Positions 1 to 5,452 of a stretch of 8,421 nt of DNA are shown here, piece by piece (positions within the stretch are counted from its first letter, which is position 1; every line of letters begins with the position of its first letter). Position numbers and translations under genes: made by a program. Below the pieces are notes generated by a model, which saw only the letters and a program-made list of their open reading frames with translations, ran no database searches and was not told the DNA's origin. Origin of the DNA: an uncultured Collinsella sp. (GTDB taxonomy: Bacteria; Actinomycetota; Coriobacteriia; Coriobacteriales; Coriobacteriaceae); assembly GCA_900754435.1 (NCBI GenBank), contig CAAECT010000259.1, positions 1 through 8,421 on the forward strand, given 5' to 3'.

Positions 1-55
1 CAAGAAGATCATCGCCGGTACCGCCCGTTCCATGGGCGTCACCATCGCTGAGTAG
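1..55 (+). CDS. rplK: 50S ribosomal protein L11, C-terminal end (partial)
   Basis: Only the last 17 codons are in the window, reading KKIIAGTARSMGVTIAE and ending at TAG (53-55). The block AGTARSMGV followed by an acidic end is the usual C-terminus of L11, the protein that forms the GTPase-associated stalk base of the large subunit with 23S rRNA. The next gene on the same strand is rplA, the normal bacterial rplK-rplA order, which supports the call. The 5' part lies outside the window. Confidence 0.93.
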   Translation, partial: KKIIAGTARSMGVTIAE

Positions 56-73
56 CGATTTCTTTAGGTAATG

Positions 74-126
74 ACGCGTGCTCCGACCGGGGCGCGCGTT
101 ATATGTGTGCAATAGGGCACACGATA
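74..126 (+). other. Two hairpins in the rplK-rplA spacer
   Basis: The first hairpin (74-99) has 11-base arms, 74-84 with 89-99, two G-U pairs and a GACC loop. The second (102-126) pairs GTGTGC (105-110) with GCACAC (117-122) and adds three pairs past one bulged G. Neither is followed by a convincing T run, so they are not obvious terminators. They may act as RNA processing or stabilising structures, or set the relative expression of L11 and L1. The pairing is read directly; the role is a guess. Confidence 0.4.
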
Positions 127-130
127 CGAT

Positions 131-158
131 GTGGGAGGGCTCACGCCCGTTTGACCAC
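131..158 (+). promoter_or_regulatory. Probable ribosomal protein L1 autoregulatory mRNA site
   Basis: Two short helices are separated by an asymmetric internal loop. GTGG (131-134) pairs with CCAC (155-158), and GGGC (137-140) pairs with GCCC (145-148) around a TCAC loop. The 5' strand has GA between helices and the 3' strand has GTTTGA. This helix-GA-helix layout with a longer purine-containing 3' side resembles known L1-binding mRNA sites, which imitate the L1 site on 23S rRNA. The Shine-Dalgarno of rplA (159-164) starts at the next base, so L1 binding could block L1 translation. The structure is read by eye and the function is inferred from that resemblance and position. Confidence 0.5.
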
Positions 159-172
159 AGGAGGTAATGCAC

Positions 173-880
173 ATGGCTAAGCATGGTAAGAGCTATAACG
201 CCGCTGCCGAGAAGATCGACCGCGCCACGCTCTACACCCCCCTTCAGGCTGCCAAGCTCATCAAGGAGCTCGACACCGCCAAGTTCGACGAGACCGTCGA
301 GGCCCACTTCCGTCTGGGCATCGATACTCGTAAGGCTGACCAGAACATCCGTGGTTCCATCTCCCTGCCCCACGGCACCGGCAAGACCGTTCGTGTTGCC
401 GTCTTCGCCGAGGGCGAGAAGGCCCGCGAGGCCGAGGCTGCCGGCGCCGACATCATCGGTTCCGACGAGCTTGTCGCCCAGATTCAGAAGGGCGAGATCA
501 ACTTCGACGCCGCTATCGCTACGCCGAACATGATGGCCAAGGTTGGCCGCATCGGTAAGATCCTTGGTCCCCGTGGCCTCATGCCGAACCCCAAGCTCGG
601 CACCGTGACCATGGACGTCGCCAAGATGGTCTCCGAGCTCAAGGCTGGCCGCGTTGAGTACCGCGCCGACCGCTACGGCATCTGCCACGTGCCCCTGGGC
701 AAGAAGTCCTTCACCGAGCAGCAGCTCGTCGAGAACTACGCTGCCCTGTACACCGAGATCCTGCGCGTCAAGCCCTCTTCTGCTAAGGGCAAGTACGTCA
801 AGTCCATCTCCGTGTCTTCCACCATGGGCCCTGGCGTCAAGGTCGATCCCGCTATCCAGCGCGACTTCCTGGCTGAGTAA
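173..880 (+). CDS. rplA: 50S ribosomal protein L1
   Basis: L1 is a two-domain rRNA-binding protein that forms the mobile L1 stalk, helps release deacylated tRNA from the E site, and represses its own mRNA in many bacteria. The protein is 235 residues, normal for the family. Hallmarks are the early MAKHGKSY segment, the middle run [20 protein letters not shown] with the family signature [10 protein letters not shown], and a C-terminal [11 protein letters not shown]. An ATG at 167 lies only 2 bases past the AGGAGG (159-164), whereas the ATG at 173 sits 8 bases past it and gives the usual MAKHGK start, so 173 is chosen. It follows rplK by 117 bases and is followed by a strong terminator, so the rplKA unit ends here. 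Confidence 0.97.
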   Translation: MAKHGKSYNAAAEKIDRATLYTPLQAAKLIKELDTAKFDETVEAHFRLGIDTRKADQNIRGSISLPHGTGKTVRVAVFAEGEKAREAEAAGADIIGSDELVAQIQKGEINFDAAIATPNMMAKVGRIGKILGPRGLMPNPKLGTVTMDVAKMVSELKAGRVEYRADRYGICHVPLGKKSFTEQQLVENYAALYTEILRVKPSSAKGKYVKSISVSSTMGPGVKVDPAIQRDFLAE

Positions 881-916
881 CTAACAGTTACTGCCTGAGC
901 AAAGCAAGCATTGCTA

Positions 917-961
917 AAGAGACCCGGTTCTGCCTCGTGCAGGACCGGGTCTCTTGCTTTT
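917..961 (+). terminator. Rho-independent terminator after rplA
   Basis: The arms AAGAGACCCGGT (917-928) and ACCGGGTCTCTT (944-955) pair perfectly and extend inward by TCTGC/GCAGG with one G-U pair, giving a 17-pair stem with a CTCGT loop. TGCTTTT follows. It lies 37 bases past the rplA stop and has the right orientation to end the ribosomal protein transcript. Confidence 0.9.
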
Positions 962-969
962 GAGTCAAC

Positions 970-1010
970 GAAACCACCACGAAGGGGACAGGCACCCTTG
1001 TGGTGGTTTT
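970..1010 (+). repeat. Hairpin repeat copy 1 (CCACCAC / GTGGTGG family)
   Basis: The arm AAACCACCAC (971-980) pairs with GTGGTGGTTT, and AAGGG pairs with CCCTT, leaving one bulged G. The loop is GACAGGCA and a T follows the 3' arm. This is one of five related copies in the window, and the only one with its GGGGACAGG strand on plus. It lies just past the rplA terminator and just before the leu leader. It could be a backup terminator or an inert REP-like element. Confidence 0.85.
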
Positions 1011-1066
1011 ACTTGTGTTGTACTTTAGCGCGATGTAGTACTACCCGAGGCCGAAGGGAGCCCAAC

Positions 1067-1126
1067 ATGTTTAAGAACACGCAACAGCTCCTAGGCCTAG
1101 CGCTACTAGATTGGATAGCGCGCTAG
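1067..1126 (+). CDS. leuL: Leucine leader peptide (attenuator leader)
   Basis: This 19-codon reading frame encodes MFKNTQQLLGLALLDWIAR and stops at TAG. AGGGAG (1055-1060) lies 6 bases before the ATG, a good Shine-Dalgarno. Five of 19 residues are Leu, clustered in 1088-1108; four are CTA, a rare codon in GC-rich DNA, and the fifth is CTC. Leu-rich leader peptides with rare Leu codons ahead of leuA are the known sensor of ribosome-mediated attenuation: when charged Leu-tRNA is scarce the ribosome stalls there. The following sequence forms a matching terminator and antiterminator. The promoter must lie in about 1000-1045; TACTTT at 1021-1026 is a weak -10 candidate. The genes downstream are broken, so this leader probably serves nothing now. 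Confidence 0.85.
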   Translation: MFKNTQQLLGLALLDWIAR

Positions 1127-1172
1127 GGTTGTAATCTCGCTATAACGATTTGTTGTACCCGGGTGCGCTATC
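1114..1172 (+). promoter_or_regulatory. Leu attenuator: antiterminator pairing
   Basis: GATAGCGC (1114-1121), inside the last codons of the leader peptide, is the exact reverse complement of GCGCTATC (1165-1172). The second strand is also part of the terminator stem, so the two structures exclude each other. A ribosome stalled on the CTA codons (1091-1108) would leave 1114-1121 free and favour readthrough. A ribosome at the stop codon would cover it and let the terminator form. A further CGCTAT at 1138-1143 can pair with ATAGCG (1115-1120) and may form the early pause hairpin. Pairings are seen; the mechanism is inferred from classical amino acid attenuators. Confidence 0.75.
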
Positions 1173-1213
1173 GTCTGCCGCTTTCAGGCGTGATGAGCGA
1201 CACGGGTATTTTT
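1156..1213 (+). terminator. Leu attenuator: terminator hairpin
   Basis: TACCCG (1156-1161) pairs with CGGGTA (1203-1208), and TTTTT (1209-1213) follows at once. The stem continues inward with GT/AC, then CGCT (1166-1169) with AGCG (1196-1199), ATC with GAT past a bulged G, and GCC (1177-1179) with GGC (1187-1189) around a GCTTTCA loop. A competing pairing also exists: GCTTTCAGG (1180-1188) is complementary to CCTGAAAGC (1237-1245). This is the intrinsic terminator that would stop leu transcription when leucine is plentiful. Confidence 0.78.
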
Positions 1214-1279
1214 CTATCTCTAGGCCTTCTCTCTCTCCTGAAAGCCATCTGTCATAAAACGGTCAATCAGGAGGAACAT

Positions 1280-1845
1280 ATAAGCCGCAAAATCACAATC
1301 TTTGACGCCACCCTGTGCGACGGTGAGCAGTCGCCGGGCGCCAGCATGAATACCGAGGAAAAGCTCTTCATCGCCCGCCAGCTGGTGCGCATGAACGTGG
1401 ACGTTATCGAGGCGGGCTTTCCCATCTCGAGTCCTGGTGACTTTCGCTCCGTACAGGAGATTGGCAAGATTGCGGGCGACCGATGCACGGTATGCGGCCT
1501 GACGCGCGCTGTCGACAGGGATATCGAAGTGGCTGCAGAGGCGCTCAAAACGGCCCAGAGGCCCCGTATCCATACAGGGCTGGGTGTGAGCACCAGTCAC
1601 CTGCGCGACAAGCTCCATATGACTGAGGAAAGGGCAATTGAGTGAGCGATCCATGCCGTCAAACATGCTCGCAAGTTCGTTGACGATGTTGAGTTTTATG
1701 CCGAGGATGCCGGCCGCTCCGATCAGGAGTTTCTGGTGCGCATTATCGAGGCGGCCGTAAAGGCCGGTGCCACGGTCGTGAACATCCCCGATACGATGGG
1801 CTACAACATGCCGTGGGACTTTGGCGCCCGCATCCGTGACCTGCG
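1280..1845 (+). pseudogene. leuA: 2-isopropylmalate synthase remnant (N-terminal third)
   Basis: LeuA condenses acetyl-CoA with 2-oxoisovalerate, the first committed step to leucine. The reading clearly matches the LeuA TIM-barrel start: [56 protein letters not shown] and later [15 protein letters not shown]. Several lesions are visible. An ideal AGGAGG (1269-1274) sits 5 bases before ATA at 1280, where ATG is expected. The catalytic LRDGEQ motif reads LCDGEQ. A TGA at 1643-1645 replaces what is probably an Arg codon, since the family reads on as [13 protein letters not shown] and the frame continues with [10 protein letters not shown]. Similarity ends near 1840-1850, after about 188 of the usual 500-570 residues, where leuB sequence begins. 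No functional enzyme can come from this. Confidence 0.92.
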
Positions 1846-2486
1846 CGGGCGCTGCGGGTGCGGCCGGTCAGCGTGCAGTCGACGTGATGGAGTATCGCGA
1901 GTACGAGATTGAGCGCATTGCGCACCAGGCATTTGAGGCGGCGCGCAAACGTCGCGGCAAGGTGACGAGCGTTGATAAGCGCAACGTGCTGGAGACGAGC
2001 CGCATGTGGCGCGAGATCGTGCATCGCGTGCAAGACGAGGAGTACTCCGACGTGGAGCTTGAGGACCTGCTCGTCGACAACGCCGCCATGCAGCTCATCA
2101 GTCGACCGGCAGACTTTGACGTCGTGGTGACGGAGAACATGTTCGGCGACATCCTGTCCGATGAGGCGGCTCAGATTACCGGATCGCTCGGTATGCTTGC
2201 CTCTGCCTCGCTGGATGATGGCGTATCGCTGTTTGGGCCGAGCGCTGGCAGCGCTCCTGACATCGCGGGGCTCGGCGTGGCCAATCCGCTGGCTCAAATC
2301 TTGTCGGTGGCGATGCTGCTGACCTACGCGCTCGACATGGGCGAGCAAGCCGCGTGGATCGAGAGCGCCGTGGCGCGCGTGCTCGACGAGGGCTGGCGCA
2401 CCCGTGACATCGCCGATGTCAACACCCCGGCAGATAAGATCCTCGGCACCACGACGATGGGCGACAAGGTCGTCGCCGCGCTGTAG
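1846..2486 (+). pseudogene. leuB: 3-isopropylmalate dehydrogenase remnant (C-terminal part)
   Basis: LeuB oxidises 3-isopropylmalate in the third step of leucine synthesis. The remnant starts around [20 protein letters not shown] and runs to VVAAL and TAG (2484-2486) without a stop or frameshift. It keeps the family blocks [13 protein letters not shown] (catalytic Lys), [16 protein letters not shown] (metal-binding Asp residues), [11 protein letters not shown] and [17 protein letters not shown] (cofactor site). About 150 residues of the N-terminal domain are absent, including the Arg-rich substrate-binding region. The frame is shifted relative to the leuA remnant: the leuA frame runs into TGA after about 20 nonsense codons. 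A TTG at 1821 opens the frame, but with no real start or ribosome binding site. Leu operons often run leuA-leuC-leuD-leuB, so one deletion probably removed everything between. Confidence 0.92.
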
Positions 2487-2511
2487 GCGATGCCGATTCA
2501 AGCTGTCAAAT

Positions 2512-2567
2512 ATCTCAATCTGTAACATCTAAGGGGCAAAATCGTTCCTACCTGTTACAGATTGAGA
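2512..2567. repeat. Long palindrome, unit 1 of a tandem pair
   Basis: ATCTCAATCTGTAAC (2512-2526) is the exact reverse complement of GTTACAGATTGAGAT (2553-2567), with a 26-base spacer. TTTC follows the 3' arm. It lies 25 bases after the leuB stop. The same arms recur exactly 80 bases downstream. It may be a miniature mobile or REP-like element, or a tandem binding site. Confidence 0.85.
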
Positions 2568-2590
2568 TTTTCGGCCGAGCATCCGTGGTC

Positions 2591-2649
2591 TGTCTCGATC
2601 TGTAACAGCTAACCGATTATTTGGGCCCTACCTGTTACAGATTGAGACA
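2591..2649. repeat. Long palindrome, unit 2 of a tandem pair
   Basis: TGTCTCGATCTGTAACAG (2591-2608) pairs with CTGTTACAGATTGAGACA (2632-2649) over 18 positions with a single G-U pair. Spacing to unit 1 is exactly 80 bases on both arms. The outermost arm bases differ from unit 1 (ATCTC/GAGAT against GTCTC/GAGAC) but change together. The spacer is mostly different, while CTAA after the left arm and CCTAC before the right arm are kept. Confidence 0.85.
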
Positions 2650-2657
2650 AACCGTTG

Positions 2658-2720
2658 GGACAGGTCGGACGAGTCAGCAAAACCACCACAAAGGTGCCGG
2701 TCCCCTTCGTGGTGGTTTTT
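2658..2720 (-). repeat. Hairpin repeat copy 2, with 22-base flank shared with copy 3
   Basis: The hairpin AAACCACCACAAAGG...CCTTCGTGGTGGTTT (about 2680-2718) is followed by TTTTT on plus and by TTTTG on minus. It could therefore terminate both the leu remnant (plus) and the anti-sigma gene (minus), which converge here. The block from 2658 to 2717 matches 4674-4733 at 57 of 60 positions, including a unique lead-in GGACAGGTCGGACGAGTCAG outside the hairpin. Confidence 0.85.
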
Positions 2721-2837
2721 AGCGCAACGAGGTGTTCCCAGCCGACCATACGGGCGGCCTTGCGCTCACGCTGCTCGATGACAGCGCATCTTTAGACGCG
2801 AAGTGCGGAACCGGGTGCATATACGAGCCGCGTAGCG
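2721..2837. other. Intergenic stretch without a recognised feature
   Basis: These 117 bases complete the 351-base gene-free stretch after leuB, whose first part holds the palindromes and hairpin repeat. There is a small imperfect hairpin, CGCATCTT with AAGTGCG around 2787-2809. A 41-codon frame from GTG 2732 to TGA 2857 gives no recognisable protein and has no ribosome binding site. I see no promoter or gene here. Confidence 0.5.
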
Positions 2838-3968
2838 TTACGAATTCATGGGAATGACCGTATCGCCAATTTGTACGCTTGCAATCTTGTCTGTGTCACA
2901 AACTTGCGAGAACGGCCAGGTCTTGTGGACATCAGTGGTGCCGTTATCCAGTTTATTTGCGAAATAGCCGCTGTGGCTGGTTGCGTCTTCAACATGACCG
3001 TCTTTGAACGTCACGATGAGGGGTATGTTGCCAACGGCATCCATAGACTCCTCCATGTTTTGAGACATCTTGCCGCTGTTGTTGTCGTGTTCGATGGAAC
3101 GATCTATGTTGTAGCGGACTGAAACGCCAACGCAGGATACGGTGGCCTCTTGAATCGTCGCCTTGGTGCCGTTAAAGTTGACCGATTTGGGCGCGGGAAT
3201 CGTAACGGATGTATCTTCGTAATTCAGCTGGAACTTAAGATCCCATGGGCCCGTAAGTATTTTCTTATACTCGGGAAGCTCTTTGCCAGCACGTGGCACA
3301 ACGAGAGAGTTGATATGCGTGCGGACGGTCCTGCCCATAAGGCCGGGTGATTCAACGCTGAACTGTGCAAAGTATTGAATGCTGGAGTCATTGGGGTTCT
3401 TGTCAATGAGCCATGATTGGCCTTGGCCGCCATGCTCGCCATCAACGTATACGTTTCCATCGACACTTCCGGCGATAGTTCCGTTCTCGCCCGGCTCGGA
3501 AAGCTTTTTCAGGGCAGCGGGATCGTCGAACGTAAGCGTATAGGCGATGGTAACCATATCCTTGTCGCCCATGATGGCGTCGGCGGTCACGGTGACTCCG
3601 TTGTTGGAGCAGCTAGCACCGACGGGCCGGCCAATACGGTCGATGATCTCGGTTTGAGAAGCAGGTCCGTCAAAGATGTCGGAAAGCATGTCAGAAGGAA
3701 GCGGCAGGACGCCTGTTGCCATAGCCGTGCCAGCGCCTCCAATGACGATAGCGAGGACTGCCGTTACAGCGGCAATGCGAGCGACTGTTCTTACGGGATG
3801 GCGGGCGATGCGCGGCTTGCGTCGCGTGCCATTAAAGTTGCTTTGAGCGGTCGCCGCATCGCTCGAGGCGACGGACTGAGCAATCGAGTTTGCCATGTGC
3901 TGCTTCGCATTATCGGTAAACGAAATGTGCTCCAGGGCGTGGCGATAGTCATTCGAATTCGTAGTCAT
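2838..3968 (-). CDS. DUF4179-like membrane anti-sigma factor
   Basis: A 376-residue single-pass membrane protein. Residues 1-60 are polar and basic toward the end (TRRKPRIARHPVR), suiting a cytoplasmic sigma-binding segment. Residues about 63-87 (ARIAAVTAVLAIVIGGAG onward) form one transmembrane helix. The remaining 290 residues would be extracellular, beta-rich, with Cys120, Cys279 and Cys359, and recognisable as the DUF4179 type of anti-sigma protein seen in Gram-positives. Its start, with AAAGGAG about 6 bases upstream, lies inside the end of the ECF sigma gene (20-base overlap), so the two are translationally coupled. It presumably holds the sigma factor inactive until an envelope signal is sensed; that signal is unknown. 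Family assignment is by recognition of layout and context. The stop is TAA at 2838-2840. Confidence 0.75.
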   Translation of the reverse strand: MTTNSNDYRHALEHISFTDNAKQHMANSIAQSVASSDAATAQSNFNGTRRKPRIARHPVRTVARIAAVTAVLAIVIGGAGTAMATGVLPLPSDMLSDIFDGPASQTEIIDRIGRPVGASCSNNGVTVTADAIMGDKDMVTIAYTLTFDDPAALKKLSEPGENGTIAGSVDGNVYVDGEHGGQGQSWLIDKNPNDSSIQYFAQFSVESPGLMGRTVRTHINSLVVPRAGKELPEYKKILTGPWDLKFQLNYEDTSVTIPAPKSVNFNGTKATIQEATVSCVGVSVRYNIDRSIEHDNNSGKMSQNMEESMDAVGNIPLIVTFKDGHVEDATSHSGYFANKLDNGTTDVHKTWPFSQVCDTDKIASVQIGDTVIPMNS

Positions 3969-4509
3969 TGTGGTCTCCTTTCAAGGAAAGCCGAAGTGAC
4001 GCACGTCCGCGGCTAAGGTGCTGGGCGGTTGCAGCTGGCGTCGCGTGAACGGCGTCTGCGATTTCCCTGATGCTCATGCCTGCGTAGTAGTGCAAAAAGA
4101 TGGCGATGCGCTGTGCTTGAGGCAGGGCCGTGACAGCGGAAAGAATGGCGCAGTCGCGTTGCGCGAATTCTTGCTCGGTATGTGTTACGGGTGCGCAGAA
4201 ATCGGGGAGCGAATCGAGGTCGACAACCGGGTGATTCGCGTGCGTACGGCCGATATCGCGACATGCGTTCAGTGCGACTCGGATCACCCAAGCACGTTCG
4301 TGTTCGAGCGAGTCGAACGGTTGAGTGCGTTGGAGAATCTTGATCAGCGTGTCCTGGCAGATGTCTTGAGCGTCGTCAGCGGATCCAAGGGCCGAATAGC
4401 ACAATCGAAGGATGAGGTCGGAATACGTGTCGACCAAGCGCTTTGCTTCCCGCTCGATCTGATCGGCATCGCATCGGAGCGTGCTATTGCGGTTACGGCG
4501 TGCAGGCAT
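3949..4509 (-). CDS. ECF-type RNA polymerase sigma factor
   Basis: A 186-residue sigma-70 family protein of the extracytoplasmic function group, which has only regions 2 and 4. Region 2 is at about 22-90: LVDTYSDLILRLCYSALGSADDAQDICQDTLIKI, then ERAWVIRVALNACRDIGR, including the polymerase-binding and -10 recognition helices. Region 4 is at about 118-176: ALPQAQRIAIFLHYYAGMSIREIADAVHATPAATAQHLSRGRASL, a helix-turn-helix for the -35 element. The ATG at 4507-4509 has GGAGGTG 5 bases upstream, so MPARRNRN is chosen over an in-frame ATG 31 codons earlier without such a site. It is followed by its overlapping anti-sigma gene. A minus-strand terminator (4600-4630) separates it from the phosphoesterase operon, so it has its own promoter in about 4510-4600, possibly self-activated. 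No clear promoter is asserted. Confidence 0.92.
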   Translation of the reverse strand: MPARRNRNSTLRCDADQIEREAKRLVDTYSDLILRLCYSALGSADDAQDICQDTLIKILQRTQPFDSLEHERAWVIRVALNACRDIGRTHANHPVVDLDSLPDFCAPVTHTEQEFAQRDCAILSAVTALPQAQRIAIFLHYYAGMSIREIADAVHATPAATAQHLSRGRASLRLSLKGDHNDYEFE

Positions 4510-4599
4510 AGTGTCACCTCCAATTGGTCGTGGTGGATATAGGGAAGGCGTCTCGCGAGGTCCCTCTACATACAACACGGTCGAGACTGCATAAGTTGA

Positions 4600-4630
4600 C
4601 AAAAAAAGACGGCACGTGAGCGCCGTCCTT
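4600..4630 (-). terminator. Rho-independent terminator of the ParB/BMP-phosphoesterase operon
   Basis: Read on minus, GACGGC pairs with GCCGTC (4622-4627 with 4608-4613). The stem extends inward by a G-U and a C-G pair around TCAC, and seven T residues (4607-4601) follow. On plus there is no T run, so it acts on minus transcripts. It lies about 110 bases past the phosphoesterase stop, beyond hairpin repeat copy 3, and ahead of the sigma gene, which it separates from that operon. Confidence 0.85.
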
Positions 4631-4673
4631 ACAAAACAATGAGTGTTCTCGTTAATTACACAAGCACCGTGAT

Positions 4674-4734
4674 GGACAGGTCGGACGAGTCAGCAAAACC
4701 ACCATAAAGGTGCCTATCCCCTTCGTGGTGGTTG
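4674..4734 (-). repeat. Hairpin repeat copy 3, with 22-base flank shared with copy 2
   Basis: This matches 2658-2717 at 57 of 60 positions in the same orientation, including the non-hairpin lead-in. One stem base has changed (C to T at 4704), which turns a G-C pair into a G-U pair on the transcript. It starts 8 bases past the phosphoesterase stop and, read on minus, ends with GGTTTTGC. It may be a first terminator for that operon. Together with copy 2 it frames the sigma/anti-sigma pair as direct repeats. Confidence 0.85.
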
Positions 4735-4741
4735 TTGGCAG

Positions 4742-5452
4742 TTACCAGGGGGTTCTGGCGGTTGAAGACACGATTGCTTCGTGGCGTTTGAGCTCGCGGC
4801 GCATGGTTTGCGAGTTGAGCCAAGCGGCCTTCCAACCGCGCGTGGGGTAGCGCGCCTCGTCAATTTCGATCTTGGTATAGCCGCAGGCGTTGACAATCTT
4901 CGTTCCGCATGGGTGTTGGCGCTCGCGTTGAAAGTTGGGGCCGTAGCTTTGGTGCACATGCCCGTGAATCATATAGTCGGGACCCCAAGACTCAAGAGCC
5001 GCATTAAAGCACTCGAATCCTCGATGCGGCAGGTCGTCCAGGTCGCCCATGCCTGCGACGGGTGCATGGGTAAGTAGAATATCGCATCCGTCTACCAGTG
5101 CGATTTTTCGCGATAGCTTGCGCATGCGTTTTGCCATCTCGCGCTCGGTATACATGTTCGCGCCGTCGCGGTAGCGCATGGAACCGCCCAGACCCGCAAT
5201 GCGAATACCTCGGTACACATATACGCTGTCCTCAACACAAATGCACCCGCCCGGTGCATGGCGCGCGTAGCGGTCGTCGTGGTTGCCACGAACGTACACA
5301 AGCGGTTTGTTGATGACAGTGACCAAAAACTCAAGATAGTCCGGATCCAGGTCGCCTGCGGATAGAATCAGGTCAACGTCCTCAAAGCGCTCCTTGCGAA
5401 AACATTCCCACAGGCAGCGCTCCTCTACATCGGCAATGGCTAGGATATTCAT
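4742..5452 (-). CDS. Calcineurin-like metallophosphoesterase
   Basis: A 236-residue dinuclear-metal phosphoesterase with the family blocks in order: IADVEE (7-11, metal Asp8), GDLD (33-36), GNHD (56-59), LLTHAP (126-131) and HGHVH (163-167). Between them lie GLGGSMRYRDG (87-97) and HRGFECF (143-149), which I associate with a small conserved subgroup. The first motif is D-x-E where most family members have D-x-H, so one metal ligand is unusual. There is no signal peptide; it should be cytosolic. The substrate cannot be read from sequence: phosphodiester, nucleotide or phosphoprotein are all possible. Its ATG overlaps the TGA of the ParB/BMP gene (ATGA, 5449-5452), so the two are co-translated and probably work together. 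The C-terminal 35 residues are basic and less conserved in type. Confidence 0.9.
   Translation of the reverse strand: MNILAIADVEERCLWECFRKERFEDVDLILSAGDLDPDYLEFLVTVINKPLVYVRGNHDDRYARHAPGGCICVEDSVYVYRGIRIAGLGGSMRYRDGANMYTEREMAKRMRKLSRKIALVDGCDILLTHAPVAGMGDLDDLPHRGFECFNAALESWGPDYMIHGHVHQSYGPNFQRERQHPCGTKIVNACGYTKIEIDEARYPTRGWKAAWLNSQTMRRELKRHEAIVSSTARTPW

Noticed and set aside
970..1010. Reading the repeated hairpins as a CRISPR array or an insertion sequence
   Set aside because: Copies are scattered, isolated and self-complementary with no regular spacers, and no transposase frame is present.
1163..1279. Open frame upstream of the leuA remnant, giving 39 extra N-terminal residues
   Set aside because: It runs through the attenuator terminator, has no ribosome binding site, and LeuA similarity begins only at SRKIT after the ATA at 1280. 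It is open by chance.
1821..2486. Functional N-terminally shortened LeuB starting at TTG 1821
   Set aside because: The start lies inside leuA-derived sequence with no ribosome binding site, and the substrate-binding N-terminal domain is missing.
1743..2528. Long minus-strand frame of 261 codons opposite leuB
   Set aside because: It is antisense to an unmistakable LeuB reading; its His/Arg-rich, low-complexity translation is typical of a GC-rich shadow frame.
2732..2857. Possible 41-codon plus-strand gene from GTG
   Set aside because: There is no ribosome binding site or recognisable motif, and it overlaps the end of the anti-sigma gene.
3417..4016. Plus-strand frames opposite the anti-sigma and sigma genes
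   Set aside because: The minus-strand proteins show family motifs, a membrane helix and ribosome binding sites; these frames show none.
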